NCBI GenBank assembly: GCA_036782715.1
Contig: DAIPYN010000005.1
Location: 16,750-80,749, forward strand
Direction of reading: 5' to 3'
Length of the DNA stretch: 64,000 nt
Source: UBA3478 sp036782715
Lineage (GTDB): Bacteria; Bacteroidota; Bacteroidia; Flavobacteriales; Flavobacteriaceae
Shown: positions 25,398-34,522 of the stretch, one piece after another
Layout: the number at the start of each line of letters is the position of its first letter
Numbering within the stretch: the first letter of the stretch is position 1
Made by a program: the position numbers and the translations under genes
The notes under the pieces: generated by a model
Databases searched by the model: none
Seen by the model: the letters and a program-made list of their open reading frames with translations, nothing else
What the model was told of the DNA's origin: nothing

Positions 25398-25858
25398 TTA
25401 CCGTTTCGCTCCCACTGAAGCGAAATATAACTCATTAGCCCCTTATAGGCATTAAAAGTATCTTCTAAGATTGTTGAGTCAAATTGACCCTCTGAAAGCT
25501 TTTCTTTCAAACGAAAAAGTTCGGTTTTCAAAAGATCTAGTCGACTTAAATATCCTGGGCTTCCAATCTCCTCCGGTTTTTGCTGATTTTCTAGGTTTTC
25601 AATACTCTTCAAAACATTTTCTACCGCTAATAGTAGATCCTCTGAGTTGTTTACCTTATAAAGCGCCTCATAGGTCTGTGAAAACAATTGAAGTGTTGGC
25701 CAATTGCGAAAGAGCCCACTACTATTCGAAATAGAAATTTCTGGAAGGGAGTCTAACTGTATCTCTTTTGAGGTTTCAACGAGGATAGGAGCTTCTTGTT
25801 TTTTAGGGTTACAAGAAAGCAGAACTAGTCCTAAAAAGAACGCTAGAAATCGAATCAT
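25394..25858 (-). CDS. Putative lipoprotein, function unknown
   Basis: A 154-residue exported protein. The start is a short signal peptide with a lipobox ending LLSC (Cys16), so it should be lipid-anchored. The mature part is mostly predicted helix with many Glu, Leu and Lys residues, typical of a small periplasmic helical bundle. No domain was recognised. It is divergent from the threonine-dehydrogenase-like gene and convergent with the epimerase-like gene. Confidence 0.75.
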   Translation of the reverse strand: MIRFLAFFLGLVLLSCNPKKQEAPILVETSKEIQLDSLPEISISNSSGLFRNWPTLQLFSQTYEALYKVNNSEDLLLAVENVLKSIENLENQQKPEEIGSPGYLSRLDLLKTELFRLKEKLSEGQFDSTILEDTFNAYKGLMSYISLQWERNGN

Positions 25859-25886
25859 AAGACCAAATTACGATAATTGAAAAGAC

Positions 25887-25894
25887 TATTTTTG
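25887..25894 (+). promoter_or_regulatory. Putative -7 promoter box for the threonine dehydrogenase gene
   Basis: TATTTTTG matches TAnnTTTG and lies 24 bases before the ATG at 25919, in the divergent gap with the lipoprotein gene. Confidence 0.5.
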
Positions 25895-25918
25895 TTAACA
25901 CAAAACGAATCGAAGAAT

Positions 25919-26845
25919 ATGTCGTCAAAAGTTCTTGTAATAGGATCTGAAGGTCAAATCGGCACAGAATTGTGCTTGGAACTTGAGAAGCGGGATGATG
26001 TTGTTCTTTATCGCGCTGACATTCGGCTACTGACCAATAGTGAACGTCGTTTGTATCGTTTAGATGCCACAGATCAAAGGAGTATCAAGCAGTTAATAAG
26101 TGACCTTAAAATTGATGAAGTTTATCTAATGGCCGCTTTATTAAGTGCTAAGGGTGAGGAGAATCCAAAACTAGCTTGGGATCTCAATATGAACAGCCTT
26201 CTTCATCTACTCGATCTGGCCAAGGAAGGACTTTATAAAAAACTCTTCTGGCCCTCTAGTATTGCTGTTTTTGGCCCCGACAGCCCCAAAGTGGACACCC
26301 CACAAAACACCACAATTAATCCAAGTACTGTTTACGGTATCAGCAAACGTTCTGGTGAATTCTGGTGTGATTATTATTTTAATAAATACGGGGTAGATGT
26401 ACGAAGCATTCGTTACCCAGGTCTAATAAGTCACGCAACCGAACCAGGTGGTGGGACAACAGATTATTCGGTTGCCATCGTCAAAGAAGCTTTAAAAAAA
26501 GGAAAATATACATCCTATCTTAAAGGAGACACCATTTTACCGATGCTCTTTATGCCTGATGCCATAAAAGCTACACTCGCTTTAATGGATGCTCCAAAAG
26601 ATTCGATCACCATAAGAACTTCTTATAATTTAGGCGGATTTGAAACTAGTCCCGAACTCATAGCTCATTCGATACGTCGATTCATCCCTTCATTCGAAAT
26701 CAGTTACTCAATAGATTTTAGACAAGAAATTGCCGATTCTTGGCCTCAAAGCATCAGCGATGAAAACGCGATTACCGACTGGGGGTTTGAGGCAGAATAC
26801 GACCTTGACCAAACGGTTGAAGCGATGATAGAGGCCTTAAAATAA
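25919..26845 (+). CDS. L-threonine 3-dehydrogenase, short-chain type
   Basis: An NAD-dependent extended short-chain dehydrogenase of 308 residues. The cofactor motif is GSEGQIGTEL (from G9), and the catalytic pair is Y139 and K143 in VYGISK. The family start and the serine-rich WPSSIAVFG block match the Flavobacteria-type threonine dehydrogenase, which resembles GalE rather than the zinc enzyme. It would convert threonine to 2-amino-3-ketobutyrate. An epimerase function is the alternative. The upstream in-frame codons were dropped in favour of the ATG at 25919. Confidence 0.82.
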   Translation: MSSKVLVIGSEGQIGTELCLELEKRDDVVLYRADIRLLTNSERRLYRLDATDQRSIKQLISDLKIDEVYLMAALLSAKGEENPKLAWDLNMNSLLHLLDLAKEGLYKKLFWPSSIAVFGPDSPKVDTPQNTTINPSTVYGISKRSGEFWCDYYFNKYGVDVRSIRYPGLISHATEPGGGTTDYSVAIVKEALKKGKYTSYLKGDTILPMLFMPDAIKATLALMDAPKDSITIRTSYNLGGFETSPELIAHSIRRFIPSFEISYSIDFRQEIADSWPQSISDENAITDWGFEAEYDLDQTVEAMIEALK

Positions 26846-26866
26846 CTGATAAAAGTAGGCTTTTAG

Positions 26867-26874
26867 TACCTTTG
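26867..26874 (+). promoter_or_regulatory. Putative -7 promoter box for the sterol desaturase family gene
   Basis: TACCTTTG matches TAnnTTTG and ends 4 bases before the ATG at 26879. Such a short distance predicts a leaderless mRNA. Confidence 0.55.
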
Positions 26875-26878
26875 CATT

Positions 26879-27751
26879 ATGCTAGAATGGTTTAATATCT
26901 TTTGGGAAAGTACCATTGGAGTTTTCGATTTTTACAAGCGAAATCTCTTTTTCGAAACTTCATGGAGTCAAAACTATTTATGGGGCCTACTATTGATTTC
27001 GCTAATCGTTTGGGGTCTTGAAATCCTTTTCCCATGGAGAAAATCACAAGCGATTTTCAGAAAAGAATTCTTTACAGACCTATTTCACATGGGGTTCAAT
27101 TTTGTTTTGTTCAGCATATTCATTTCTGGGTTTTACGCAGTACTTTCAAAAGCGTTTGGTTCTCTTGGTATAGAGCTGCAAAACCTTGCCTTCATTGATA
27201 TCAAGAGAATACCAGAATGGCTCGGGTTACTCCTCTTTTTCATCCTTGTCGATTTCTTCGGTTGGCTAACTCATATATTTCTCCACAAGATTCCGATTTT
27301 TTGGAAGTTTCATAAAGTCCACCATAGTGTTCATGAAATGGGTTTTGCTGCGCATTTTAGATATCACTGGATGGAGAATATACTTTACAAGCCATTTAAA
27401 ACCTTAGCCGTTTTACTCATTGGAGGATTTGAGCCCGAGCAAGCGTACTTCATTCATTTTGCCGCTATACTGATCGGTCACCTAAATCATGCAAACATCA
27501 AACTAAACTATGGATGGCTTCGGTTCGTATTAAACAACCCAGTGATGCACTTGCAACACCATGCAAAGAATTTACCCCAGAATCACTCCTACGGAGTTAA
27601 CTTTGGAATTAGCTTATCTATCTGGGATTACCTATTTCGAACCGCTTATGTACCTGACGATAACGGAAATCTAGAAATCGGCTACGTCGGTGATGAGGAG
27701 ATGCCAAAAGGCTTTATTTCTCAACAATTGTTTGGCCTTAAAAGAAAGTAA
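26879..27751 (+). CDS. Sterol desaturase family (fatty acid hydroxylase) membrane protein
   Basis: A 290-residue inner-membrane di-iron oxygenase-like protein. Several hydrophobic segments flank the histidine clusters HIFLH (HxxxH), HKVHH (HxxHH) and HLQHH (HxxHH), plus H in HLNHAN. These are the metal ligands of fatty acid hydroxylases, C-5 sterol desaturases and carotenoid hydroxylase-like enzymes. The substrate could be a lipid or a carotenoid. It overlaps the DUF3109 gene by one base (TAATG), so they form a two-gene unit. Confidence 0.85.
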   Translation: MLEWFNIFWESTIGVFDFYKRNLFFETSWSQNYLWGLLLISLIVWGLEILFPWRKSQAIFRKEFFTDLFHMGFNFVLFSIFISGFYAVLSKAFGSLGIELQNLAFIDIKRIPEWLGLLLFFILVDFFGWLTHIFLHKIPIFWKFHKVHHSVHEMGFAAHFRYHWMENILYKPFKTLAVLLIGGFEPEQAYFIHFAAILIGHLNHANIKLNYGWLRFVLNNPVMHLQHHAKNLPQNHSYGVNFGISLSIWDYLFRTAYVPDDNGNLEIGYVGDEEMPKGFISQQLFGLKRK

Positions 27752-28335
27752 TGATTCAGATTGGCACTACTCTAGTTACTGAGGATCTTATCGAAAAAGA
27801 CTTCGTCTGCAATTTAAATGCCTGCAAAGGTGCTTGCTGTGTAGCTGGTGAATACGGTGCTCCATTAGAGTCTTGGGAGGCCGAAAAGCTCGAGGAACTA
27901 TTGCCAAAAATAAAGCCTTACTTACGTGAAGAAGGTATTGAGGCTATTGAAGAACAAGGCACCCATGTTACCGGAGAAGACGGCGATCTAGAGACCCCAT
28001 TAGTAAACGGTAAAGAGTGTGCATACCTCACCTTTAATGACCAAGGTCAAGGAGTCTGCGGAATAGAATCAGCCTACTTAGAGGGTACCATCGATTATCA
28101 CAAACCCGTAAGCTGCCATTTATATCCGGTGAGAGTAACGAAATACACTTCATTTGAGGCTGTCAATTACCACCGTTGGGAAATTTGTGATTCCGCTTGT
28201 ACGCTCGGAAAAGAACTAAAAATTCCTATTTATCAATTCGTTAAGAACGCACTCATAAGAAAGTTTGGCCAAGAGTGGTATGAAGAATTAGAGAAAGCCG
28301 CCGAACTTTGGAAACAAGAAAAGGGTCTTGTTTAA
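27751..28335 (+). CDS. DUF3109 family cysteine-rich protein
   Basis: A 194-residue soluble protein of the DUF3109 family, common in Bacteroidota. It has the pattern CNLNACKGACC near the N-terminus, then KECAYL, VCGIE, SCHLYP and CDSAC, for about nine cysteines in conserved spots. These suggest bound zinc or iron-sulfur, similar to YkgJ-type proteins. Role unknown. The start overlaps the stop of the preceding oxygenase, so a functional link with an iron enzyme is possible but unproven. Confidence 0.85.
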   Translation: MIQIGTTLVTEDLIEKDFVCNLNACKGACCVAGEYGAPLESWEAEKLEELLPKIKPYLREEGIEAIEEQGTHVTGEDGDLETPLVNGKECAYLTFNDQGQGVCGIESAYLEGTIDYHKPVSCHLYPVRVTKYTSFEAVNYHRWEICDSACTLGKELKIPIYQFVKNALIRKFGQEWYEELEKAAELWKQEKGLV

Positions 28336-28370
28336 GGACTGAAAAAGTTTCTAAATTTTTCTTGAAAAGA

Positions 28371-28384
28371 AAACCCTAGGGTTT
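28371..28384. repeat. Perfect 14-bp palindrome before nrdB
   Basis: AAACCCTAGGGTTT is fully symmetric and lies 36 bases after the DUF3109 stop and 152 bases before the nrdB ATG. It does not resemble the NrdR box. It may be an operator for nrdBA or a weak hairpin at the end of the DUF3109 transcript. Confidence 0.6.
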
Positions 28385-28536
28385 ATAGGAACTGAACTCA
28401 CATTTCAACATTTTCTGTTAAAAACTTATCGGTCAACGAGCCCAAACTCGCTTTACCCAAGGTGTTTGTTTTTACATCTTTGTTAGTCCCTGGTCTGTAC
28501 CAGAATCCATCTATTTTAAGAATTAAAAACAAAGCT

Positions 28537-29526
28537 ATGTCATCTGCAGTAGAACCCATTTTACAAGACAATCCAGACCGATTTGTAATTTTTCCGATCA
28601 AACATCATGACCTTTGGCAATGGTACAAAACTTCAGAAGCCTCATTCTGGACCGCCGAAGAAATCGATCTTTCACAAGATGCGAACGACTGGGAAAATAA
28701 ACTGAATGACGATGAGCGTTACTTCATTAAGCATATTCTTGCTTTCTTCGCAGCATCAGATGGTATCGTAAATGAGAATCTAGCAGAAAACTTTGTGAAT
28801 GAGGTGCAGTACTCAGAAGCAAAATTCTTTTATGGGTTTCAAATTATGATGGAAAACATCCACTCAGAGACCTATTCATTACTTATTGATACTTACGTTA
28901 AAGACGAGAAAGAGAAGAACACTCTTTTCAAGGCAATCGAAAATTTCCCTGCCATTAAGAAAAAGGCAGACTGGGCGCTGAAATGGATTGAATCTCCAAG
29001 CTTTGCTGAGCGACTAATCGCTTTCGCTGCGGTTGAGGGTATCTTCTTTTCAGGAGCTTTCTGTTCTATTTTCTGGTTAAAAAAGCGAGGACTTATGCCA
29101 GGACTGACTTTCTCTAACGAATTGATCTCGAGAGACGAAGGGATGCACTGTGACTTCGCTGTACACCTGCACAATAATCACCTAGTCAATAAGGTTCCGA
29201 CCGAAAGAATCAAAGAGATCATTATTAACGCTCTAGACATCGAGCGCGAATTTATTACTGAATCCCTTCCTGCGAGTTTAATTGGTATGAACTCGAAGCT
29301 GATGACCCAATACCTAGAATTCGTTACAGATCGTCTTCTAGTAGAATTAGGTTGTGAGAAAGAGTACAATGCAACAAACCCATTTGATTTCATGGACATG
29401 ATCTCTCTTCAAGGTAAAACCAACTTCTTTGAAAAGAAAGTGAGCGAGTACCAAAAAGCGGGTGTAAAACAAACTGAAGCTAACAAAGACGATAAAGATC
29501 CATTTGCATTTGATGCAGACTTTTAA
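28537..29526 (+). CDS. nrdB: Class I ribonucleotide reductase beta subunit
   Basis: Provides the di-iron/tyrosyl-type radical for deoxyribonucleotide synthesis. The 329 residues include the metal-ligand helices seen in this family, with SEASFWTAEEIDLS, FFAASDGIVNENLAENF, MENIHSETYS and AVEGIFFSGAF, then SRDEGMHCDFA. I chose the ATG at 28537, because the longer open frame upstream has no family similarity. It precedes nrdA by 40 bp. The 200-bp upstream gap has no clear NrdR boxes but holds a perfect 14-bp palindrome. Confidence 0.95.
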   Translation: MSSAVEPILQDNPDRFVIFPIKHHDLWQWYKTSEASFWTAEEIDLSQDANDWENKLNDDERYFIKHILAFFAASDGIVNENLAENFVNEVQYSEAKFFYGFQIMMENIHSETYSLLIDTYVKDEKEKNTLFKAIENFPAIKKKADWALKWIESPSFAERLIAFAAVEGIFFSGAFCSIFWLKKRGLMPGLTFSNELISRDEGMHCDFAVHLHNNHLVNKVPTERIKEIIINALDIEREFITESLPASLIGMNSKLMTQYLEFVTDRLLVELGCEKEYNATNPFDFMDMISLQGKTNFFEKKVSEYQKAGVKQTEANKDDKDPFAFDADF

Positions 29527-29566
29527 TTAATACCATTCACCTAGCCAACCCTTAAAACCTTTCGAT

Positions 29567-32017
29567 ATGCATGTAGTAAAAAGAGACGGGAGACAAGAGC
29601 CCGTAATGTTCGACAAAATCACCACAAGAATCCGCAAATTATGCTATGGCTTAAGTCCACTGGTAGACCCAGTAAAAGTAGCGATGCGTGTTATCGATGG
29701 TTTATACGACGGCGTTACTACATCAGAATTAGATAACCTTGCGGCAGAGGTGGCGGCTACAATGACCACTACCCACCCAGACTTCGCACAGTTAGCAGCG
29801 AGAATCTCAGTTTCAAACCTGCATAAAAACACCAAAAAGTCGTTCTCAGAAACCATGGACGACTTGTATAACTACGTCAACCCAAGAACTGGTAAGAAAG
29901 GGCCACTTCTTTCTGACGAAGTACACAAGGTGATTATGGATAACGCAGAAAAACTCGATTCATGCATTATCTACGATCGTGATTTTGGTTACGATTACTT
30001 CGGTTTTAAAACTCTAGAGCGCTCCTATCTTTTGAAGATCAATGGTAAGATCGTAGAAAGACCTCAGCACATGCTGATGAGAGTTTCTGTAGGGATTCAT
30101 CCAAAAGACTTAGATGCTGCTATCGAAACCTATGACTTAATGTCTAAGCGTTACTTTACACACGCGACCCCAACCCTGTTTAATTCAGGAACCCCTAAAC
30201 CCCAAATGTCATCGTGCTTTCTACTAACCATGAAAGACGACAGTATTGATGGTATTTATGACACCTTGAAACAGACCGCTAAAATCTCGCAGTCTGCAGG
30301 AGGTATCGGTCTTTCAATTCACAACATTAGAGCGACAGGGTCTTATATATCAGGAACCAACGGTACCTCTAATGGTATTGTTCCGATGCTTCGAGTATAC
30401 AACGACACCGCTCGTTATGTAGATCAAGGGGGTGGGAAGAGAAAAGGAAGTTTCGCGATGTATATCGAACCATGGCATGCAGATATTTTTGATTTCCTTG
30501 ATCTTAAAAAGAATCACGGTAAAGAAGAAATGCGTGCGCGTGACCTTTTCTACGCGATGTGGATCCCCGATCTATTTATGAAGCGGGTTGAGGCCAACGA
30601 AGATTGGACGCTAATGTGTCCTAACGAGTGTCCAGGATTATTCGATAACCACAGCGAAGAATTCGACAAGTTATACCTTAAGTACGAAGCTGAAGACAGA
30701 GGACGTAAAACCGTGAAAGCACGTGAGCTTTGGGAGAAAATTCTAGAATCTCAAATCGAGACAGGTACTCCTTATATGCTTTACAAGGATGCTGCCAATC
30801 GCAAGAGCAATCAAAAGAATTTAGGTACCATCAGATCATCAAATCTTTGTACTGAAATCCTAGAGTACACCTCAGAAGACGAGGTTGCTGTATGTAACCT
30901 TGCGTCAATTGCGCTTCCTATGTTTGTGAAGGACGGCAAATTTGACCACCAAGAACTTTTTGATGTCACCAAACGAGTAACACGCAACCTCAACACGGTA
31001 ATCGATCGCAATTACTATCCAGTAGTAGAAGCCGAGAACTCAAATATGCGTCACCGCCCTGTAGGATTAGGAGTTCAGGGGCTTGCCGATGCTTTCATCA
31101 TGATGCGTCTACCGTTCACATCTGACGAAGCGAAAAAACTAAACCAAGAAATTTTTGAAACGCTTTATTTCGCTGCAGTAAGCGCATCAATGGAAATGGC
31201 GATTGAAGAAGGGCCTTACAGCAGCTATAAAGGATCTCCAATTTCTGAAGGTAAATTCCAATACGAACTTTGGGGAATCAAAGATGACGAACTCTCTGGC
31301 CGTTGGGATTGGGATGCACTGCGTAAGCAGGTACTAAAACACGGTGTAAGAAACTCACTCCTTGTAGCACCAATGCCAACTGCCTCTACCTCTCAAATCT
31401 TAGGTAATAATGAGTGTTTTGAGCCATACACCTCAAATTTATACACCCGTCGTGTACTATCAGGAGAATTCATTGTAGTAAATAAACACCTCCTTAGAGA
31501 TCTAGTTCGTCTTGGCTTGTGGAATGAAAACATGAAGCAAGAGCTCATGAGAGCCAACGGATCGGTTCAGCATATTGACGGAATTCCAGAAGATATCAAA
31601 GAGCTTTACAAAACTGCATGGGAATTGAGTATGAAGGATGTTATCGATATGAGCCGTCACAGAGGTTACTTTATCGATCAGTCTCAATCATTAAACCTTT
31701 TCATGGAAAATGCGAGCTTTAGCAAATTGACCTCAATGCACTTCTATGCGTGGAAGAGTGGGTTAAAGACGGGTATGTACTATCTAAGAACTAAAGCCGC
31801 TACAGACGCCATTAAATTCACCCTAGACAATACCAAGAAAGCTGCCCCAGTAGCAGTATCCGCAGAAGCTCAAATTAAAGTGGCTGAAGAAGACGCTGCA
31901 AGCATCCGCGAGAAAGAAGTAGATGTAGAACCGATGAGTCCTGAAGAAATGAAGGAGCTTATCAGAAGATCAAAAGAGGGTCAAGGAGATGACGACTGTT
32001 TGATGTGTGGATCTTAA
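29567..32017 (+). CDS. nrdA: Class I ribonucleotide reductase alpha subunit
   Basis: The catalytic subunit that reduces ribonucleoside diphosphates. The 816 residues begin with an ATP-cone activity domain (MHVVKRDGRQEPVMFDKI). The barrel has the active-site cysteines, including SSCFLLTMKDD and SSNLCTEI, with NLASIALP and the MPTAST stretch. The C-terminal end CLMCGS supplies the C811/C814 redox pair re-reduced by thioredoxin or glutaredoxin. It lies 40 bp behind nrdB and is followed by a strong terminator. It is aerobic class I. Confidence 0.96.
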   Translation: MHVVKRDGRQEPVMFDKITTRIRKLCYGLSPLVDPVKVAMRVIDGLYDGVTTSELDNLAAEVAATMTTTHPDFAQLAARISVSNLHKNTKKSFSETMDDLYNYVNPRTGKKGPLLSDEVHKVIMDNAEKLDSCIIYDRDFGYDYFGFKTLERSYLLKINGKIVERPQHMLMRVSVGIHPKDLDAAIETYDLMSKRYFTHATPTLFNSGTPKPQMSSCFLLTMKDDSIDGIYDTLKQTAKISQSAGGIGLSIHNIRATGSYISGTNGTSNGIVPMLRVYNDTARYVDQGGGKRKGSFAMYIEPWHADIFDFLDLKKNHGKEEMRARDLFYAMWIPDLFMKRVEANEDWTLMCPNECPGLFDNHSEEFDKLYLKYEAEDRGRKTVKARELWEKILESQIETGTPYMLYKDAANRKSNQKNLGTIRSSNLCTEILEYTSEDEVAVCNLASIALPMFVKDGKFDHQELFDVTKRVTRNLNTVIDRNYYPVVEAENSNMRHRPVGLGVQGLADAFIMMRLPFTSDEAKKLNQEIFETLYFAAVSASMEMAIEEGPYSSYKGSPISEGKFQYELWGIKDDELSGRWDWDALRKQVLKHGVRNSLLVAPMPTASTSQILGNNECFEPYTSNLYTRRVLSGEFIVVNKHLLRDLVRLGLWNENMKQELMRANGSVQHIDGIPEDIKELYKTAWELSMKDVIDMSRHRGYFIDQSQSLNLFMENASFSKLTSMHFYAWKSGLKTGMYYLRTKAATDAIKFTLDNTKKAAPVAVSAEAQIKVAEEDAASIREKEVDVEPMSPEEMKELIRRSKEGQGDDDCLMCGS

Positions 32018-32048
32018 TTACTCGCTGCCATAAGTAATTAAGAAACAC

Positions 32049-32082
32049 AAAAAAGCCCGCACCAATGGTGCGGGCTTTTTTT
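32049..32082. terminator. Bidirectional Rho-independent terminator between nrdA and the GLD3 gene
   Basis: A 9-bp stem, GCCCGCACC with GGTGCGGGC, around a 3-base loop, flanked by six As on the left and seven Ts on the right. The symmetric A and T tracts let it end transcription of nrdA on the plus strand and of the convergent minus-strand gene, which stops at 32101. Confidence 0.93.
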
Positions 32083-32100
32083 ACTTAAACTATTGAAGCC

Positions 32101-32676
32101 TTATTCAGACCAAGCTTTACCGCCAGTAAGCGTTTGTAAATCATCACAAGCGATATACTCACCTGGTACTGGTAAATAAGCAAGAACATTCTCACCGATA
32201 TACTCAGAACCTTTGTAAGCGCTAATGGTCATACTTCGTAAATCTCCAGCAAACGCATAAGCATCTGAAGAAATAGACTCATCTCTATCACCGAATAAGG
32301 TTGTGAAACTATCTACAAGGTTCGCTTCACTAACCGCTGCCAGAGAACTAGCTCCGGTTGATTCAGTTACAAAGCTTGCGAAAGCTGTTAATTGACTTTT
32401 AACTCGATCTTGAGCCTCAGCGTCATAACATTCAGCAATCAACTTATCGATAAATACATGAACATTCACTTCAGAAGCAGAAGGGGTGTCTGTAGCTGGC
32501 AAAATCACATCAATTGCCTTAACTAAAAATGAACCTTCTTCACTTGAGAAGAATTGTGGTGTCCATGCTAATCCGTCTGAAGAGCTACAACTCTGCAGAA
32601 TGGATAAAACCGTAGGAGTGGCAACGGCAAAACCGAAAGCCTTTCCTAAATTCTTAAGTGCGTCTCTTCTTTCCAT
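32101..32676 (-). CDS. Gluconate 2-dehydrogenase subunit 3 family protein (exported small subunit)
   Basis: The small partner of the GMC oxidoreductase encoded just upstream. The 191 residues begin ERRDALKNLG, a Tat-like twin-arginine motif, followed by a hydrophobic run and a possible lipobox Cys30 (ILQSC). The mature part, with IDVILPATDTPSASEV and SEANLVDSF, matches the gluconate 2-dehydrogenase subunit 3 (LacB-like) family. The start overlaps the GMC stop by one base. It should escort the flavoprotein through the Tat system. Confidence 0.88.
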   Translation of the reverse strand: MERRDALKNLGKAFGFAVATPTVLSILQSCSSSDGLAWTPQFFSSEEGSFLVKAIDVILPATDTPSASEVNVHVFIDKLIAECYDAEAQDRVKSQLTAFASFVTESTGASSLAAVSEANLVDSFTTLFGDRDESISSDAYAFAGDLRSMTISAYKGSEYIGENVLAYLPVPGEYIACDDLQTLTGGKAWSE

Positions 32677-34394
32677 CAGATATTTCCGTTTTTAAGTTCT
32701 TGAACTGCATGATTAGCTGCACGTGCTGTAAACGCCATGTAAGTAAGCGATGGGTTTACACAGTTTGCAGAAGTCATGAAAGAACCATCAGTTACATAAA
32801 CATTTTTACAAGCGTGTACTTGGTTGTATCCGTTAAGTACCGAAGTCTTAGGATCACGCCCCATACGAGCGGTACCCATTTCGTGGATACCTAGACCAAT
32901 TGCGTAGCTTCCATTGAATGAGAAGATATCCTTAGCTCCTGCTTTCTCAAGCATTTGTTCGGCTTGATCTCGCATGTCTTTACGCATCGCGATTTCATTC
33001 TCTTTAATCGTTGCATTAAAGGTCTGTGTAGGTAATCCCCACTGATCTAGCTTATCGTAGTCGAGGGTGAAACGGTTATCCTCATAAGGTAGAATTTCAC
33101 CAAATCCGTAGAAAGTAGCACTCCACTGACCAGGTCCTAGGATGTTCTCTTTAAGTTGTGGCCCGAACTTAGCTTCAGCAATTAGATCATTATAATTACT
33201 TCTGCTAGCTCCACCCTGATACCCGTAAAGGCCTTTGAAATCTTTACGATTGGTAGATCCACCAACATTTCTAAATGAAGGCACATACCAACCAGCAACC
33301 TTACGTCCTTTGTAGTATTTATCTTCTAAGCCTTCCATGATACCTACAGCACCAACATTTAAGTGGTGGTCCATGATATTACGTCCTAGTTGATCGCTAT
33401 CATTTCCTAAACCATTAGGGAAACGATCAGACCGCGATTGCATTAAAATCGAAGTTGATGCAATTGCAGAAGCACATAAGAATACAACTTTAGCCTTGAA
33501 TTCAAACTCTTCTTTCGTCACACGATCGATTACTTTAACACCCGTAGCCTTTTGAGTATCTGCATCGTAGATCACCTCGGTAACGATAGAATCAGGACGA
33601 AGGGTTAAGTTTCCTGTGCGTTCAGCAACAGGAAGTGTTGACGAAAGGCTGCTAAAGTATGACCCGAAAGGACACCCTCTGATACAGCGATTTCTGTATT
33701 GACAACGAATACGTCCGTCACCATCAAATTGCTTATCACTTGTAATGTGCGCCACACGACCTGGTGTAAGTACGCGGCCATCAAAATGCTCAGCAACTTT
33801 ATCCTTGATTTTCTCCTCAGCACAATTAAATGGCATCGGAGGCTCAAATTCACTATCAGGTAATTGAGACAATCCTAGTGACTCACCCGAAACCCCAATA
33901 AACTTCTCAACATGAGAATACCAAGGAGCGATATCCTTATATCGAACCGGCCAATCAACAGCAACTCCATTACGAGCATTTGACTCAAAACTGATATCAC
34001 TCCAACGATAAGAATGTCTTCCCCACATAATTGAACGTCCACCGACGTGGTATCCACGCATCCAGTCAAAACGCTCAGTTTCATTGTAAGGATGATCAAC
34101 ATCATCTACAAACCAGTGTGAAGAAGATTTACGTGTGGTGTAACCCGTGCGTGACTGCTTTTGCTGTCTCGCGGCCTCTTCAACCGTTTGGCGATCACCA
34201 TTAGGTAAATCCCACTTGTCAAGGTTAGCGGTCGGATAATCTTCGCGGTGTTTTTTCATAGGTCCTCTTTCGAGAACTAAAGTCTTCAAGCCGTTTTCGC
34301 ACAACTCTTTTGCCGCCCAGCCACCGCTAATACCGGTACCAACGACAATCGCGTCATACGATTCTTGCTCTTCGTTGAAATAAAATTTACTCAT
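32676..34394 (-). CDS. GMC-family flavin oxidoreductase (glycoside/sugar dehydrogenase large subunit)
   Basis: An FAD-dependent dehydrogenase of 573 residues. The FAD site is AIVVGTGISGGWAAKEL, and the active site has the His in GIHEMGTARMG and the Asn-Pro of NCVNPSLT. A Cys-rich block (CQYRNRCIRGCPFGSYFS) is typical of gluconate/lactose-dehydrogenase-type GMC enzymes. It has no signal peptide of its own, so it probably leaves the cell with the Tat-signalled small subunit. Substrate is likely a sugar or glycoside, oxidised at C3 by analogy with LacA. The electron acceptor is not encoded nearby. I chose the ATG at 34394. Confidence 0.9.
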   Translation of the reverse strand: MSKFYFNEEQESYDAIVVGTGISGGWAAKELCENGLKTLVLERGPMKKHREDYPTANLDKWDLPNGDRQTVEEAARQQKQSRTGYTTRKSSSHWFVDDVDHPYNETERFDWMRGYHVGGRSIMWGRHSYRWSDISFESNARNGVAVDWPVRYKDIAPWYSHVEKFIGVSGESLGLSQLPDSEFEPPMPFNCAEEKIKDKVAEHFDGRVLTPGRVAHITSDKQFDGDGRIRCQYRNRCIRGCPFGSYFSSLSSTLPVAERTGNLTLRPDSIVTEVIYDADTQKATGVKVIDRVTKEEFEFKAKVVFLCASAIASTSILMQSRSDRFPNGLGNDSDQLGRNIMDHHLNVGAVGIMEGLEDKYYKGRKVAGWYVPSFRNVGGSTNRKDFKGLYGYQGGASRSNYNDLIAEAKFGPQLKENILGPGQWSATFYGFGEILPYEDNRFTLDYDKLDQWGLPTQTFNATIKENEIAMRKDMRDQAEQMLEKAGAKDIFSFNGSYAIGLGIHEMGTARMGRDPKTSVLNGYNQVHACKNVYVTDGSFMTSANCVNPSLTYMAFTARAANHAVQELKNGNI

Positions 34395-34405
34395 CGTTGT
34401 CAATA

Positions 34406-34494
34406 GTTTAGTTGGCACAATTTAGAGAAACCAATGATATTTTTCTACATTTAGTGGCCTTTTGAGTTAAACTTTAACAAGATAACAACTAAAC
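34406..34494. promoter_or_regulatory. Inverted repeat spanning the divergent promoter region
   Basis: Perfect 9-bp arms GTTTAGTTG (34406-34414) and CAACTAAAC (34486-34494) lie at opposite ends of the 128-bp gap, 11 and 28 bases from the two divergent start codons. A second small dyad, GTTAAACTTTAAC, sits between them at 34466-34478. They are candidate operators shared by both halves of the sugar locus. Confidence 0.5.
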
Positions 34495-34522
34495 AATACT
34501 AATCCTTACACAATAATCAATT

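Noticed and set aside
28336..28536. NrdR boxes upstream of nrdB
   Set aside because: No pair of the paired AT-rich NrdR sites was found. Only a 14-bp palindrome of different sequence is present.
32658..32894. Plus-strand open frame opposite the GMC C-terminus
   Set aside because: It is antisense to the conserved NCVNPSLT region of the GMC enzyme; the codon pattern follows the GMC gene.
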